Source of the DNA: Lepidodermella squamata
Lineage: Eukaryota > Gastrotricha
Assembly: GCA_047495785.1 (NCBI GenBank)
Contig: JBLDXI010000015.1
Coordinates: 124,001 to 188,000 of the forward strand
Reading direction: 5' to 3'
Length of the DNA: 64,000 nucleotides
A model generated the notes under the pieces. It was given only the letters and a program-made list of their open reading frames with translations. It searched no databases and was not told the origin of the DNA. Both the position numbers and the translations under genes were made by a program. Of this stretch, positions 20,901-31,692 are shown piece by piece (the stretch's first letter is position 1; each line of letters begins with the position of its first letter).

Positions 20901-23900
20901 AACTACTAGTAACGCGAATAGGTTGAGATGGCTAGTTGATTGCACGCAAAAGATTAGAGCTAGAAGGTTTTGAACTAGAAGAACGCTGTTAGTACCACAA
21001 TGAAGCGTGAGCGGAGATTTCATTTATTGTCGCATGTTTCAACTTTTTCAACTTCAGGCAACTTCAGCCCACGCTTTGGGCTTATCGAGCCTCTTCCTAT
21101 ATTGCTCATTACGGTTGCCCCAGAGATAGGGATACTGTTCAACCAAAGAAATGATCACTACGGGGTCATACTTGGCGTCGAGTTTAGCGATTTTATCATC
21201 TGTAGTTGGGTCGTCAGCCATTTGAATGCTAAGTTGAATGCAAATGCTAAATTGCGACTTGATGCCAAAGGGGTGCAGCTGTCGCTAACATGTGTCCTGT
21301 TAAGGTGGATTGGGCGGAGCTATCTTCGATGGACAGCGAATAGAGAAGTTATAGCGAATACGAGAGTATAAAGCGCAGTCAACTGACAAACTGACAAAAC
21401 TGAAAACATTAGCGAGTAAATGGAAATACGATATTATCAGTTACGACATTAATAAGGAAAGAAGTCGACGCGCCTCTGGTGATTGTTTTCTCGCAACCTT
21501 TCGATCATGGTAGGAACTGTGAGGAGAGTACTTGCGTTTTCTTGTCGGCAAGGATGCTGATTTGCGTCCGTCCTTGTTGAGCCTTTCACTCAGTCCACCC
21601 GACGCCAGAAAATTCTAAGTTTCAAATCTTATCAACTTTAATTGAATTGAAGAATATACCTGGTTATTTATTCTTTCCTCGATTTTCTCCGTTTCGAAGT
21701 ATTTTTGTGTTTAATGCCCATTTAATTTGACACTTTTAGGTTTGGCATATCGGTGCTTCTCGGATGCTGCGTCATGCTGCCAGTGCAGGAACGCATGTCC
21801 TGCTCGAAGCAGCTGCAGATGATCGCAGGCGCCTCGCCCGCCATCTACTGGGTCGCAACTTTCGTCATGCAACTCGCCATTTTCTTCGTGTCAAGCTGCC
21901 TCGTGCTGATCAGCTTCGCAGCGGGCGACATCACGGCGTTTGTCGGCGACGCACGAGCCGGCGATTTCATCCTCCTGATGCTGCTCTTCTTCCTATCGGC
22001 CGCCCCGCAGAACTACCTGATGAGCCATTTGTTCGGCCAACCGAACCGCGCCCTCGTCTGGCAGATCCTGTGGAATCTGTTCGCGTCCGAAGTCACCATT
22101 CTCGCGGTCGGCATTCTCACCCTGCCGAGTCTGGACCTGCTCGACGTGGGCAATGCGTGTCGTCAGGCGTTTCTGTACCTGCTGCCGCAGTTCGGCACCG
22201 GCCAGGCAATGACGGATTACTACGCCAACTGGGTGCGCGAGTCGATTTGCAGCATGGAGGAAATCGTCGACATCTGCAAACTTGTTGTCGAGTATGTTAA
22301 CAAAGTCTTTTTAACGACGTTGCAAAAATGCTAGTGCTCATTTAACCAGAAGAAAGTAGTTTGGCTAAAATTTTAATAATTTGGATAATTGATCAGCTAT
22401 TTTTGTTGAGGCTCGGGGGATTAATCGCTCTTTGTTCAGCGAGCCGCTTGAGGTATTTGGGGGAGATTTTAAGGCTTTGTAACTACGATGAAATGTGAGA
22501 TAATCAGAACCAGAATTTAACCTTGCCCTCCCCATTTGATTAGTTTTAGCGCCTATAGTGCAGCTGAGGAAATTCGGTAAATTTTGATTTTTTCCCAGGA
22601 GAAAAATTGGCCAAGGGACGAATGTTTCATAATTGTTTTCACTTGTGTGTTTAGGTTCAACGTGACATCTGTGCAGATTCCGTGCTGCCCGGCTCCGTAT
22701 TGCCCGCCTGGCAACTGCTGGACCCCGCAATCCAACTATCTGACGCTGGCTGATGGCGGCATTGGCGAGTACCTAGTCGCCATGGCCTGCCAAGCTGTCG
22801 TCTACTGGGCCGCTCTTCTGCTACTCGAGTACCGCGTGTTCCAATCACTGTTCTCCTGGGTGAAACGCGATCTGGTACCCGGTGGCAGTAGTGCAAGTAA
22901 CCAATCCAGCATGGAGCATAACCGATCTTCGAGTCGGCAGCACCTGGTCGAATCAGACGAATTGGCCCGCCATACTTCGATAAACGGGGCGGCCAGCTCG
23001 CCGGAAGATGTTGATGTCGTAGCTGAACGACAGCGGGTAGAAGCGAGGACCGAGGACGTCAAATCGGGCAAGGTGGCGCATCGCGATGCCGGCCTGCAGG
23101 TTTGCAACGTTCAGAAGCGATACTCGTCGAAAGTGCTCGCGGTTGCGGGCGTGTCGTTCGAAGTTCAGCCTGGCTCGTGCTTCGGCCTGCTGGGCTTCAA
23201 CGGCGCTGGCAAAACCAGTCTGTACCGCATCATCACCGCAGGTTTGTTTCGTTACTTTGAGCTACTTTTCGTTCTGGGGGCAATTTTATGGGAGTTATTA
23301 AATTGTCGCAAACCCAGCATTTTGAACTTGGGTGCTATACGGCACAAAGAAACTTGAAAGTCAACGAAGCAAACCAGATTAGGTCTGGATTCCTAGGCTT
23401 TCTTCCAGGTTCAGTTCCGAGGTGAAAACAACTCACCGATGTAAAAATGCAGTGTTTACAATAATCGAACAAGGAGACATTTTTGCTTTAGAATAAGCCT
23501 TTAAATTGAGCGGAACTTCGACGGTAGATCGTTCAATAACAGATTGGGCCGCCCTTTGCTTTCAGATTGCAGTCAGGCGTATACTGAGAGTAATAAATGT
23601 GAACTTTTATTACTAGACTCGATGCCGACATCTGGCGATGTATTGGTAGCTGGCCGTTCCGTTCGAACTTCGCCGACCTCTGCGCAGTCGCAACTCGGCT
23701 ACTGCCCACAGGCTGTCTCGTCCATCGACGGGTTGTCTGACCAGTTAACCGGCAGGCAACAACTTCTGCTAATGGCCCGACTGCGCGGAATTCGCGGCGA
23801 CATCCACGCCTACGTCCAACGCCTTCTCGATTTCGTCTACCTGACGAAATTCGCAGACAGGCCTTCACGGACGTATTCAGGCGGGATGAGGCGAAAGCTG

Positions 23901-24500
23901 TCCACGGCCGTTGCGTTGATCGGCCAACCACCTGTTGTGCTGTTGGACGAACCCACAACTGGCATGGACCCAGCTGCGAGACGGCAGTTCTGGCGGGTGG
24001 TTGACCGATTGCGGCGGGACGGTTCCACCGTGGTTCTGACCTCGCACTCGATGGACGAATGCGACTTGCTCTGCGACAAAATCGCAGTGATGGTTCGCGG
24101 TAAACTAGCCTGTGTCGGAACGCCGTCGCATCTGAAATCGCGATTCGGCGGTGGGATGATTCTGATTGCGAAAGCGCCGAGTCCGAGCGGCCTGGCGGCT
24201 ATGCAGGGCTACATAGTTGCGAATTTCACGAATGCCAAGCTGCGAGATGCGCACTTGGGCACGGCGTCTTACACGATTCCGTACGTGAATGGCAACCAGG
24301 TGGCGCAGACGTGGTCGGTCATGTTCTCGTGCCTCGAAAGGGCGCGAAATGACCTGGGCCTCATCGAAGACTACTCGCTGAGCCACACTACGCTGGAACG
24401 AGTTTTCCTCGCTTTTGCCGCGTCCGGCTCCAGCGATGACGACGTGAAACCGAATGAGACTGGGGCTGTTTCAGATATCACCGTTTCTGTCGCGTTGTGA
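14994..24500 (+). CDS. ABCA-family full-length lipid transporter, 6 exons, 1,799 aa
   Basis: An ATP-driven membrane lipid exporter or flippase of subfamily A, with two membrane halves and two nucleotide-binding domains (NBDs). Proposed exons: 14994-16407, 17057-17759, 18802-20061, 21740-22291, 22655-23241 and 23617-24500; the sum is exactly 1,800 codons. An N-terminal helix ([16 protein letters not shown], residues 28-43) precedes the large extracellular loop typical of ABCA. A hydrophobic block before NBD1 covers about residues 265-470. NBD1 has Walker [10 protein letters not shown] (about residue 570), signature [10 protein letters not shown] and Walker [16 protein letters not shown] across the exon 2/3 join. 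NBD2 has Walker [10 protein letters not shown] (about residue 1,490), signature [10 protein letters not shown] and [13 protein letters not shown]. The length is closest to ABCA3-type proteins (human 1,704). All catalytic motifs look intact. A piece of its last exon is duplicated as a pseudogene at 30 kb. Confidence 0.93.
16852..16965. repeat. MITE-like element in ABCA intron 1
   Basis: ATTACCGTATTTGTTCC and its exact reverse complement bound a 114-bp segment. A smaller palindrome, TAGCAGCCCGGGCTACTA, lies inside. The rest of the intron (16408-17056) is AT-rich and featureless. Confidence 0.65.
17760..18801 (+). other. ABCA intron 2
   Basis: GT-AG intron of 1,042 bp, AT-rich. No coding or repeat structure was recognised. 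Confidence 0.7.
20062..21739 (+). other. ABCA intron 3
   Basis: GT-AG intron of 1,678 bp. Near 20277-20297 it holds CCGTTTCCGGATTTGAAGAG, which resembles the 3' UTR of the RTE-like LINE in this window, so a short relic is possible. The remaining ORFs look non-coding. Confidence 0.6.
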
Positions 24501-25050
24501 GATTTTTTACGCTCTAAGCTTGCCTTACCATTTGAATACGACTGATGACTTGCGATGGTTTTACTTCCGTTTTAATGCACTCGAATTTTTGTGATTGTGA
24601 TTAATTATATTCAAGACTCGCTAGCTGCACTCTTACAGGAGGTGCTTTTATTACAGCCCGGTTGACAACAACTACTGTACAATCGTATTTTGATACGCGA
24701 CGGTCTTATCGCTCTAGTATCTATCAATTACTTGAACGCCATTTATTTTGGAAAATAAACAGTCGACTTGAGCCGTGCAATATTTACTGTTGCGCTTTTA
24801 CTGTTGCAAATTATGGTCATCCGCCATTGTGGCACAAATAAAAGCTGAATATTTTGAACTCCGCAGTTTTTCGAAAACCGAATGAAAAATGAAAGCAAAG
24901 GGATTATTAATTGAAACTTGTTTGTCAATTCCCGTACTAACTCGTCTCACTCTGAGTATTAATCCGCCAGCGTCTCGTATCAATGAGTGCGCATCAGCTG
25001 GCGAGGCAATACATAGTTCGATTGTCAGGAAAAGAATCAGCCGAATCAGT

Positions 25051-25566
25051 CGTCGTTTTTAGACTAGTGGAGGGTTACGGAGGCGTTCGTTAATGCCATC
25101 AGTTGCCAGACGCTCTGTTTTGATTACGCAACTGCGCTCTCACGAAAAAATTGAATTTTAATTTTTAATTGGTTTTCGGAATGAAAATGCCCTGAGTAAT
25201 TTTTTTACTGAAAAATGAGTTTTAGCTAAAGGATATTTCTTTGCTCATCAAATTTCCGATTTAAAAATTAGGAAATTTAATAAGATAATGAAGTTATTGA
25301 AGAAAGAAGTTCAACGTGTATAACTATTCGACCAATTGAGGCTACAAGTAAAAATAACTTTCAAGTACCAATAAAGAAAAAATTATATTTTAAAAAATCA
25401 TTTTTGAAATTGCTTTCTTGACGCTTTGCAAAAAAAATCGACATCAAATTTCCGAAATTCCTTAGTTGCGTAATCGAAATTTGTCTTAACAGAGCCTCTA
25501 AATAGAGCATAGTAACCGATGGCGTTAACGAACGCCTCCGTACCCCTCCGTCGTGTAAAAACGACG
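25051..25566. mobile_element. Inverted-repeat element inside the duplicated block
   Basis: Arms of about 80 bp (25051-25131 and about 25465-25566) are imperfect inverse copies: both carry CGTCGTTTTTA, GGGTACGGAGGCGTTCGTTAA-like and GATTACGCAACT blocks. The flanks share AGT, a possible 3-bp duplication. Copy 2 of the block lacks this element, so it probably inserted after the duplication. The interior is AT-rich and non-coding. Confidence 0.6.
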
Positions 25567-25647
25567 AGTGGCGCCAAATCAGTGGGTCCCAATTATATCG
25601 CAAGAATATCGCATTTCGAATCGTTTGTGGCGTGGAAAAACCAGCTG

Positions 25648-26074
25648 TTACATAGCTATCGTCTTCTTGAGGGTTTCGATCATTTGCCGGCCTTCATTAG
25701 AATGCTTCTCAGACTCCAGAAATTTTTTTTCAGCCAATTCCTGTGCTGTTTGTCTCCTTTTGTTCTTCAAGTTTTCGCTGGCTTTGAATTTGTTTGACAA
25801 AAAAGATCAATTACAGCAGGTTTGCTCGATATGCAGCGAACATCAGCGAACATCAGCATTGTACACCATACACATTTTTTGTCGCTTTGACGTCGGCTTT
25901 GAACTGGCCCGCCAGCAGTTCCACGGCGTCAGCATTGCCATTTTTGACGGCCCATAGTACCGACGTCCAGCCATAATTCTTGGTTGCTTTATGGACATCG
26001 AGACCATAATTCGAGTTGTTTGATAATCGGGAAACTTAAATATGATCACCAGCTTTCAACGAGTCAAACATTTG
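25648..26074 (-). pseudogene. Decayed ankyrin exon related to kinase-ankyrin gene B
   Basis: Shares the first and last parts of the last exon of gene B (30808-31626) on the minus strand: the stop region, the segment for the C-terminal capping repeat, and the start with SIKQ/YGLDV-like coding sequence. The central ankyrin repeats are missing, several frameshifts are present, and the splice acceptor CTAG of gene B is changed to CGTG at 26075-26078. No kinase exons accompany it. It is therefore a relic of the duplicated block. Confidence 0.8.
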
Positions 26075-26135
26075 CGTGAAATGAATAATTTCGTCAAAAG
26101 CTTTACAGCGTGGTGTTCCATCAGTTGACAAAAAA

Positions 26136-26655
26136 ATCTGGCTTTTTTAACCACTAAAAACCTAGATCTTTGGTTCCGGTTCGCTACGGGAGGAGGTCGG
26201 ACATCTAAACCAGTAATGGTGACCATGTATCAATCGGCAATCAGCAAAACGAGTTTAACCTGCGAAACCGATGCAAGGACGCAAGAATGACCCACATCTT
26301 CCAATTTTCAGTTTCATCAAAATTATCAGGCGGCGTGAGACCATGAGCAGACCCAAAGACGTGAAAATAGGTCATACCCATGATCAAAGTTTGGGAACCC
26401 CGGCAAAGTTTTGTCATATCGGTCCGCTTGAAGTTGAGTATTATCTCGGGAAATGGGAAACACAGGGGCCGATTATTCTATCCTTCTCGCATTTGCCGTT
26501 ATCTCTGCAACGCTGCCTCAAAATATGATGCCAACCCGCCCGCGCCAAGGCAGCGCAAACAACAAAGGCAATTGTCACTTGTCACTCTCTCTGTCTTTTA
26601 CGCGTGTGTGTGTGCAGGTTTTCAGTTTTCAGGCATTTACGTAATGGATCGTAAC
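26136..26655. other. Upstream region of kinase-ankyrin gene A
   Basis: Contains a (GT)n/pyrimidine stretch ending in a double acceptor-like TTTTCAGTTTTCAG at 26619-26632, 23 bp before the conserved start. No other feature was seen. Confidence 0.5.
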
Positions 26656-29339
26656 ATGTTCAAATCAGCCCGCGAGTTCAATACGTGGACGGTGCTGGGC
26701 CGTGGTGCATTTGGCACGGTCTACTTGTGCGGAAGGGGAACAACTTATGAGAAATATGTTGTCAAAGAGGTTAACCTTACTCGACTGGAAGATGTTTTCG
26801 GAAACGATAACCGAGCAAGAAAGATAGTCAAAAGCAGCTCCGAAGAGGTAAGATGTCAATTAATTATGAGGAAATAAACCGTATTTTTTGGGCTGTGAAG
26901 CACTCGAAGTTAGAAAAACTACGGCATCCTAACATTGTGTCGTTGTATGGGGCCTTTCGAGGTAAAGTTGTTTGGCGCGCTGGTCTGATCAAATTTATGC
27001 GCGTATTTTAGAGCAATACTGCAGAGAAGAGAGGGAAAAACAAGAGTGCCAGATGTACTACTTGGTCATGGAGCACTGCGAGGGCGGAGATTTGGACAGT
27101 CGGATTGGAGTTGGTTACGAAAAGATCTGCGAAGTTCAGCTTCAATCTTGGGCTAGACAATTGGCGTCTGCGCTAAAGTTACTGCACGACAACGGCATCG
27201 TTCACCGAGACATCAAGCCGAAAAACATATTTTTGAGTCGTGATGAGCAAACTGTCAAACTCGGCGATTTCGGAATCGCAAAAGACTTGAATGAGTAAAT
27301 AATTGTGACTGCTGGAGTAGTAACATTTCGATGTGCAATATCCTATGATCTCTGAACAGGACTGTGACGACAAGCAGCTCACTGAGTGTTGCTACTTGGG
27401 ATTACGCAGCTCCAGATTACATCGATAAGAACGTTTATCAGCCGCCGTGTGACGTGTGGTCGTTCGGCGTTACTCTCTACGAACTGGCAAATTTTGGAAG
27501 ACCGGTAAGAGCGATTGGAAAGTGACATCATTTTGACTCATTTGATTTCATTTCAGTTCATCGGAGTAAATCAGTTTGTCCTTCGTTCTAACATTCTCAT
27601 GTAAGTCGAGGGCTCAAGTTTTCCGATTTTTATATGAGATTGCTTAGGTGATAATATTGAATGATCGTTTTCAAGACAAAATTGAATGACAGAAATTCCA
27701 ACCTTTCATAGTAATTTTTATCGTCAAATAACTTGAAAGTAACGAAACCACGAAATTTAGTGTTTCAGAGCTAGAGCAGCCTGAAACTTGAAAGAATGGC
27801 TTTTTCTTGCTGAAACATATGTATGAGCTGAAAATTCTGAGCCTCCATTTATTGTGGATTGCGGGTTTACTCCAGCAGTTATCGCGCAATAGGGGGCTAA
27901 CTCGCGAATTTTATGTACCACGGATTTCATCAACAATTTAATAGAATGTACTGTAATGGAAGTGGCGGGTCCATTTCAGAAACACCTTAGCGAGCCATAG
28001 CGAGTTTGGTTCAAAAGTTTGTGTCGTTCGATATTGATATTGTGCCAGAATCAGCAAATCAAATGAGCTTGACCATGTAATTTTTGGCCATATCCAGTCA
28101 GAAATCAATCATAAATAAGCAGAAATCGAAAACTTCCTCTGCCATTTCCAGCTTCAGCTTCAAATATCTCCGAATTTGATATGGTGTAAGTATCGTAATA
28201 AGAGAGCTTTTGTCTTACAGAAAACCGCCGCGGCCATTTGACGAGTCTCGAGGCTACTCTGCCGAATGCCGCGACTTCATCATGTCGCTGTTGGAGAAGC
28301 AGAGCAGCAGCCGACCGACCATTGATCAAGTGCTGAATCACGCATTTTTACGCGGCAATATTGCTATCGAAAGCCCGCAACAACCAGTTGCTCCTCAATC
28401 GGCGAAGCCGAACAGTGACGAATTTCCTAAATCGCAAGAGAACGTCGAAATGTCTCCAGGCTTAGATTTGACAAAGGTTGTTCGTCTTCATTGATTCTTC
28501 ATTTGTTTATTTACTTCTAAACAATCCAGGCTGTCGATCTCCCGAAAAACAGAGAGGATGCTATCAAGGTTGCTCCACATATCAAGTAGACATCATTTAT
28601 ATTTGAGTTTTCAATGTGATGATTGAAACAGGAATTCGTGAGATGCGCTCTTGAAAATGATGTGACCAGAATGTCACAACTACTGCTATGCAGCGACCGA
28701 TTCGGCCTGGATGTTAACGGCAAAAATTGGGACGACGAAGGAACTGCACTTCATGCCGCAGCAGAAAAAGGCCATGTTGCAACTATTGAATTGCTGGCGG
28801 GCACGTTCGAAGCCAACGTCAACGCGGCAAATCAGTACGGCAAGACGCCATTGCACAAAGCCGCCTTATGGGGCAAAGCTGACGTCGTGGAACTGCTGGC
28901 GGGCAAGTTCAAAGCTGATATCAACGCGGCAGATCGCGATGGCTCGACGCCAATGCACTTGGCCGCCGAATGCGGGCAGGCTGAAGTCGTGGAACTCTTG
29001 GCGGGCAAGTTCAAAGCCGACGTCAATGCTGCCAAAAAGGATGGCTCGACGCCATTACTCTGTGCTTCCTCGAATGGAAATGATATCGTCTTGGAACTGC
29101 TGGCGGGCAAGTTCAAGGCCGACGTCAACGCGGCAGATACGGATGGCAATACACCACTGATGACAGCTGCCAGGTGGACACGACCTGGTGCTGTTAATCT
29201 TCTTGTCAATAAATTCAAAGCCAACCCGAAATTGAAGAACGGTAAGGGACAAACTGCAATGGATTTGGCTAAAAAACCTGCTCTATCGACGTGTAACTCT
29301 TTCGATCAACGAATAATTATCAAAATCCTCACGGTTTAA
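26656..29339 (+). CDS. NEK-like kinase fused to ankyrin repeats, gene A, 575 aa
   Basis: Ser/Thr protein kinase with a C-terminal ankyrin domain. Proposed exons: 26656-26847, 26901-26961, 27012-27294, 27360-27504, 27557-27600, 28221-28476, 28530-28568 and 28632-29339; the sum is 576 codons. Kinase motifs: glycine loop GRGAFGTV, catalytic Lys in YVVKEV, HRDIKPKN and LGDFGIAKDL. The C-lobe has DVWSFGVTLYELANF, and SSSRPTIDQVLNHAF ends the domain near residue 310. Wording such as EHCEGGDL and HRDIKPKNIFL is NEK-like. The activation-loop end is APD instead of APE. A linker of about 35 residues follows, then about six ankyrin repeats of 34 aa (LLAGKFKADVNAA..DG.TPL). Start chosen at the ATG shared by all three paralogues (MFKSA); an in-frame ATG four codons upstream is possible. 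Ankyrin repeats suggest substrate or scaffold binding; the target is unknown. Confidence 0.87.
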
Positions 29340-29558
29340 ATTTTCGCTTGATGCCAATAGATGTGCCTTGACTGTGAGTAATCTGGTCTCACTTCTGATT
29401 TCTAGATCATCATAGCCTTGCGATTATCGATGGCTCGTATGGCTTCGTCATTGTTTTAGTCAAAGACAACAATAAAGCAGGGTTACAGTGTTGACCATGA
29501 TTGTTATCGGTACAGATATATTGGGACTAATGGCAGTCCCAAGACAGTGATACGCGAG

Positions 29559-29672
29559 TTTTATTGGTTTATCGATATAAAAGCAGTTGGCGCACGTATC
29601 ACAATAATCACTTATTACTTAGTATTAACATACCGTACCAACAGCAGCAATGATCAAAAGTATTTGTTGATC
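29559..29672 (+). repeat. Promoter-like repeat, copy 1
   Basis: The first 54 bp, with an inverse CCAAT box (ATTGG) and TATAAAAG 12 bp later, match 38588-38641 at all but two or three positions; weaker similarity continues through ACTGATCAAAAGTAT. Likely a duplicated core promoter; no gene is recognisable downstream. Confidence 0.6.
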
Positions 29673-29965
29673 CCTTAAATCGTTTTGTAAAAAATAATCG
29701 TCCCGCATCTACTATCTACGATCTCGACTTGCATTACAAGCATTGATCGTTTATAGTCAGCTCCTGTCATAGATAAATAAAAAAGATAGATCTGACACGC
29801 TAGTACATTTATGTGTGCCGAAATGATTCATCAAGAGTTTTTGCTTTCTGGTCGCGTGACCTGAAAATCACTTGTCAACCTCACTATAAAAAATACGGCA
29901 TAATCAACGCAAGTGACAAGTGATTTTGGGTGGCTACTTCACCTCAATTTATCTCAAAACACACC

Positions 29966-30075
29966 CATTCGGCAAACTAGCCTCCGTCGGCACGCCGTCA
30001 CATCTGAAATCGCGATTCGGCGGCGGGATGATTCTGATTGCGAAAGCGCCGAGTCCGAGCGGCCTGGCAGCTATG
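29966..30075 (+). pseudogene. Fragment of ABCA last exon
   Basis: About 105 bp matches 24104-24206, the region after NBD2 of the ABCA gene, with roughly 95% identity (shared TCACATCTGAAATCGCGATT-type stretch with one base changed). No other ABCA exon is present, so this is a truncated pseudogene left by the block duplication. Confidence 0.88.
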
Positions 30076-31692
30076 CCTTGTACATACGTCTGATGCACTA
30101 TAAGCCCACCCATGGCCGGTGCTTAACTCTACTTTTTTGAAATAAAGCATTGCTTGCTATATTCAAGACTCGCTAGCTGCACTCTTACAGGAGGTGCTTT
30201 TATTATAGCCCGGTTGACAACTGTAAAATCGCATTTTGATACGCGACAGTCTTATCGCTCTAGTATCTATCAATTACTTGAACGCAGTTTTTATGAAAGC
30301 AGAACGAGAGCAAAGGTTTGAAAGATTGAAACTTGTTTGTCAATTTGCGTACTTATATAAGTACTCGTCAAAAATCTCAGCTCCATTGTGGAACCACTGG
30401 TAAGTTGAACCTTCGCGCGCACGCTGATTGGTCAATTTATCGTTGCTAATGACTCCGGAATGAAACATTTTCGTCGTGCGATCCACTAATAAATTATTTT
30501 ATATTTATGTAAAAAATGACCTTGCCTCACCCTCTGCCCGGTTTCCATTGACCACGAGCGTAAACTCCATATTAATCGTGGTAAATTGCTGCGGCAAAAA
30601 ACACTTGTTGCAAAAAATGTTATGGATCGCACGACAGAACGTTTCATCCGGGAGTCATAGCAACGATCGATTGACCAATCAGCGTGCGCATTGGATTGGA
30701 CTTTTAAGTGGTCACACAATGTCACTCCGCCAGCGCCCCGTATCAATGCAACACTGGTGCCCATGATCTGGCGAGGCGAATCGTTCGTGGCGTGGAAGAA
30801 CCAGCTGTTACATAGCTATCGTCTTTTTGAGGGTTTCGATCATTTGCCGTCCTTCATTAGAATTGTTATCAGATTCAAGACAAGGGTTTTCAGCCAAATC
30901 CAGTGCAGTTTGTCCGTTTTTGTTCTTCAAGTTTTCGTTCGCTTTGAATTTATTGACAAGGAGATCGACAACAGCAGGTTTTGCACGATGTGCAGCGAAC
31001 ATCAGTGGTGTATCCCCATCCACATTCACCGCGTTGACGTCGGCATTGAATTTGCCCGCCAGTAGTTCTACGACGTCAGCGTTGCCAGGGAATGCGGCCA
31101 TGTGCAATGGCGTCCAGCCTTCCTCATTTGCCACGTTGGCGTCGGTCTTGAACCTTCCCGCCAGCAGTTCCACGACGTCAGCATTGCCATACCAGGCGGC
31201 AAAGTGCAGTGGCGTGTCACCGTCCTTATCTGCCGCGTTGACGTCGGCATTGAATTTGCCCGCCAGCAGTTCCACAACGTCAGCTTGGCCATTACCGGCT
31301 GCCATGTGCAATGGCGTCTGACCATCCTTATCAGCCGCGCTGACGTCGGCTTTGAACTTGCCCGCAAGCAGTTCTACGACGTCAGCTTTGCCATACGAGG
31401 CGGCCCAGTGCAACGGCGGCCAGCCATCCTCATTTGCCGCGTTGACGTCGGCTTCGAACTTGCCCGCCAGCAGTTCCACGGCGTCAACATTGCCATTTTT
31501 GACGGCCCATAGCAACGGCGTCCAGCCATATTTGTTTGCTTTATTGACATCGAGACCATACTTCGAGTTGCTTAATAACCGGGAAACTTTATTAAGATCA
31601 CCAGCTTCCAAAGAGTTGAACAGTTGCTAGAAATGAAGAAGTTTGTCAAAATCTTTACAGCGTGTCCCATTAGTTGACAAAAAATCAGGCTG
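29966..31692. repeat. Duplicated block, copy 2
   Basis: Counterpart of 24104-26135. Here the ABCA part is reduced to a relic while the ankyrin exon is intact and belongs to gene B. Similarity ends near 31692, just past the splice acceptor region of that exon. Confidence 0.8.

Larger units (their letters stand above)
24104..26135. repeat. Duplicated block, copy 1
   Basis: Stretches of the last ABCA exon (24104-24206), its 3' flank (24607-24742 and 24958-25015) and a downstream minus-strand ankyrin exon (25615-26135) recur in the same order at 29.97-31.69 kb. In this copy ABCA is intact and the ankyrin exon is decayed. Segments 24207-24606 and 25016-25610 have no counterpart in copy 2. Confidence 0.8.
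29340..30780. other. Intergenic between genes A and B
   Basis: Non-coding apart from the relics listed separately. Holds the promoter-like repeat (29559-29672), the ABCA fragment (29966-30075) and decayed 3' flank of the duplicated block (30165-30292, 30724-30772). Confidence 0.6.

Noticed and set aside
30827-31512. Long plus-strand ORFs opposite the gene B ankyrin exon
   Set aside because: They are antisense readings of the 102-bp ankyrin units, which stay open because the repeat is homogeneous; the same occurs opposite gene C at 34969-35557.
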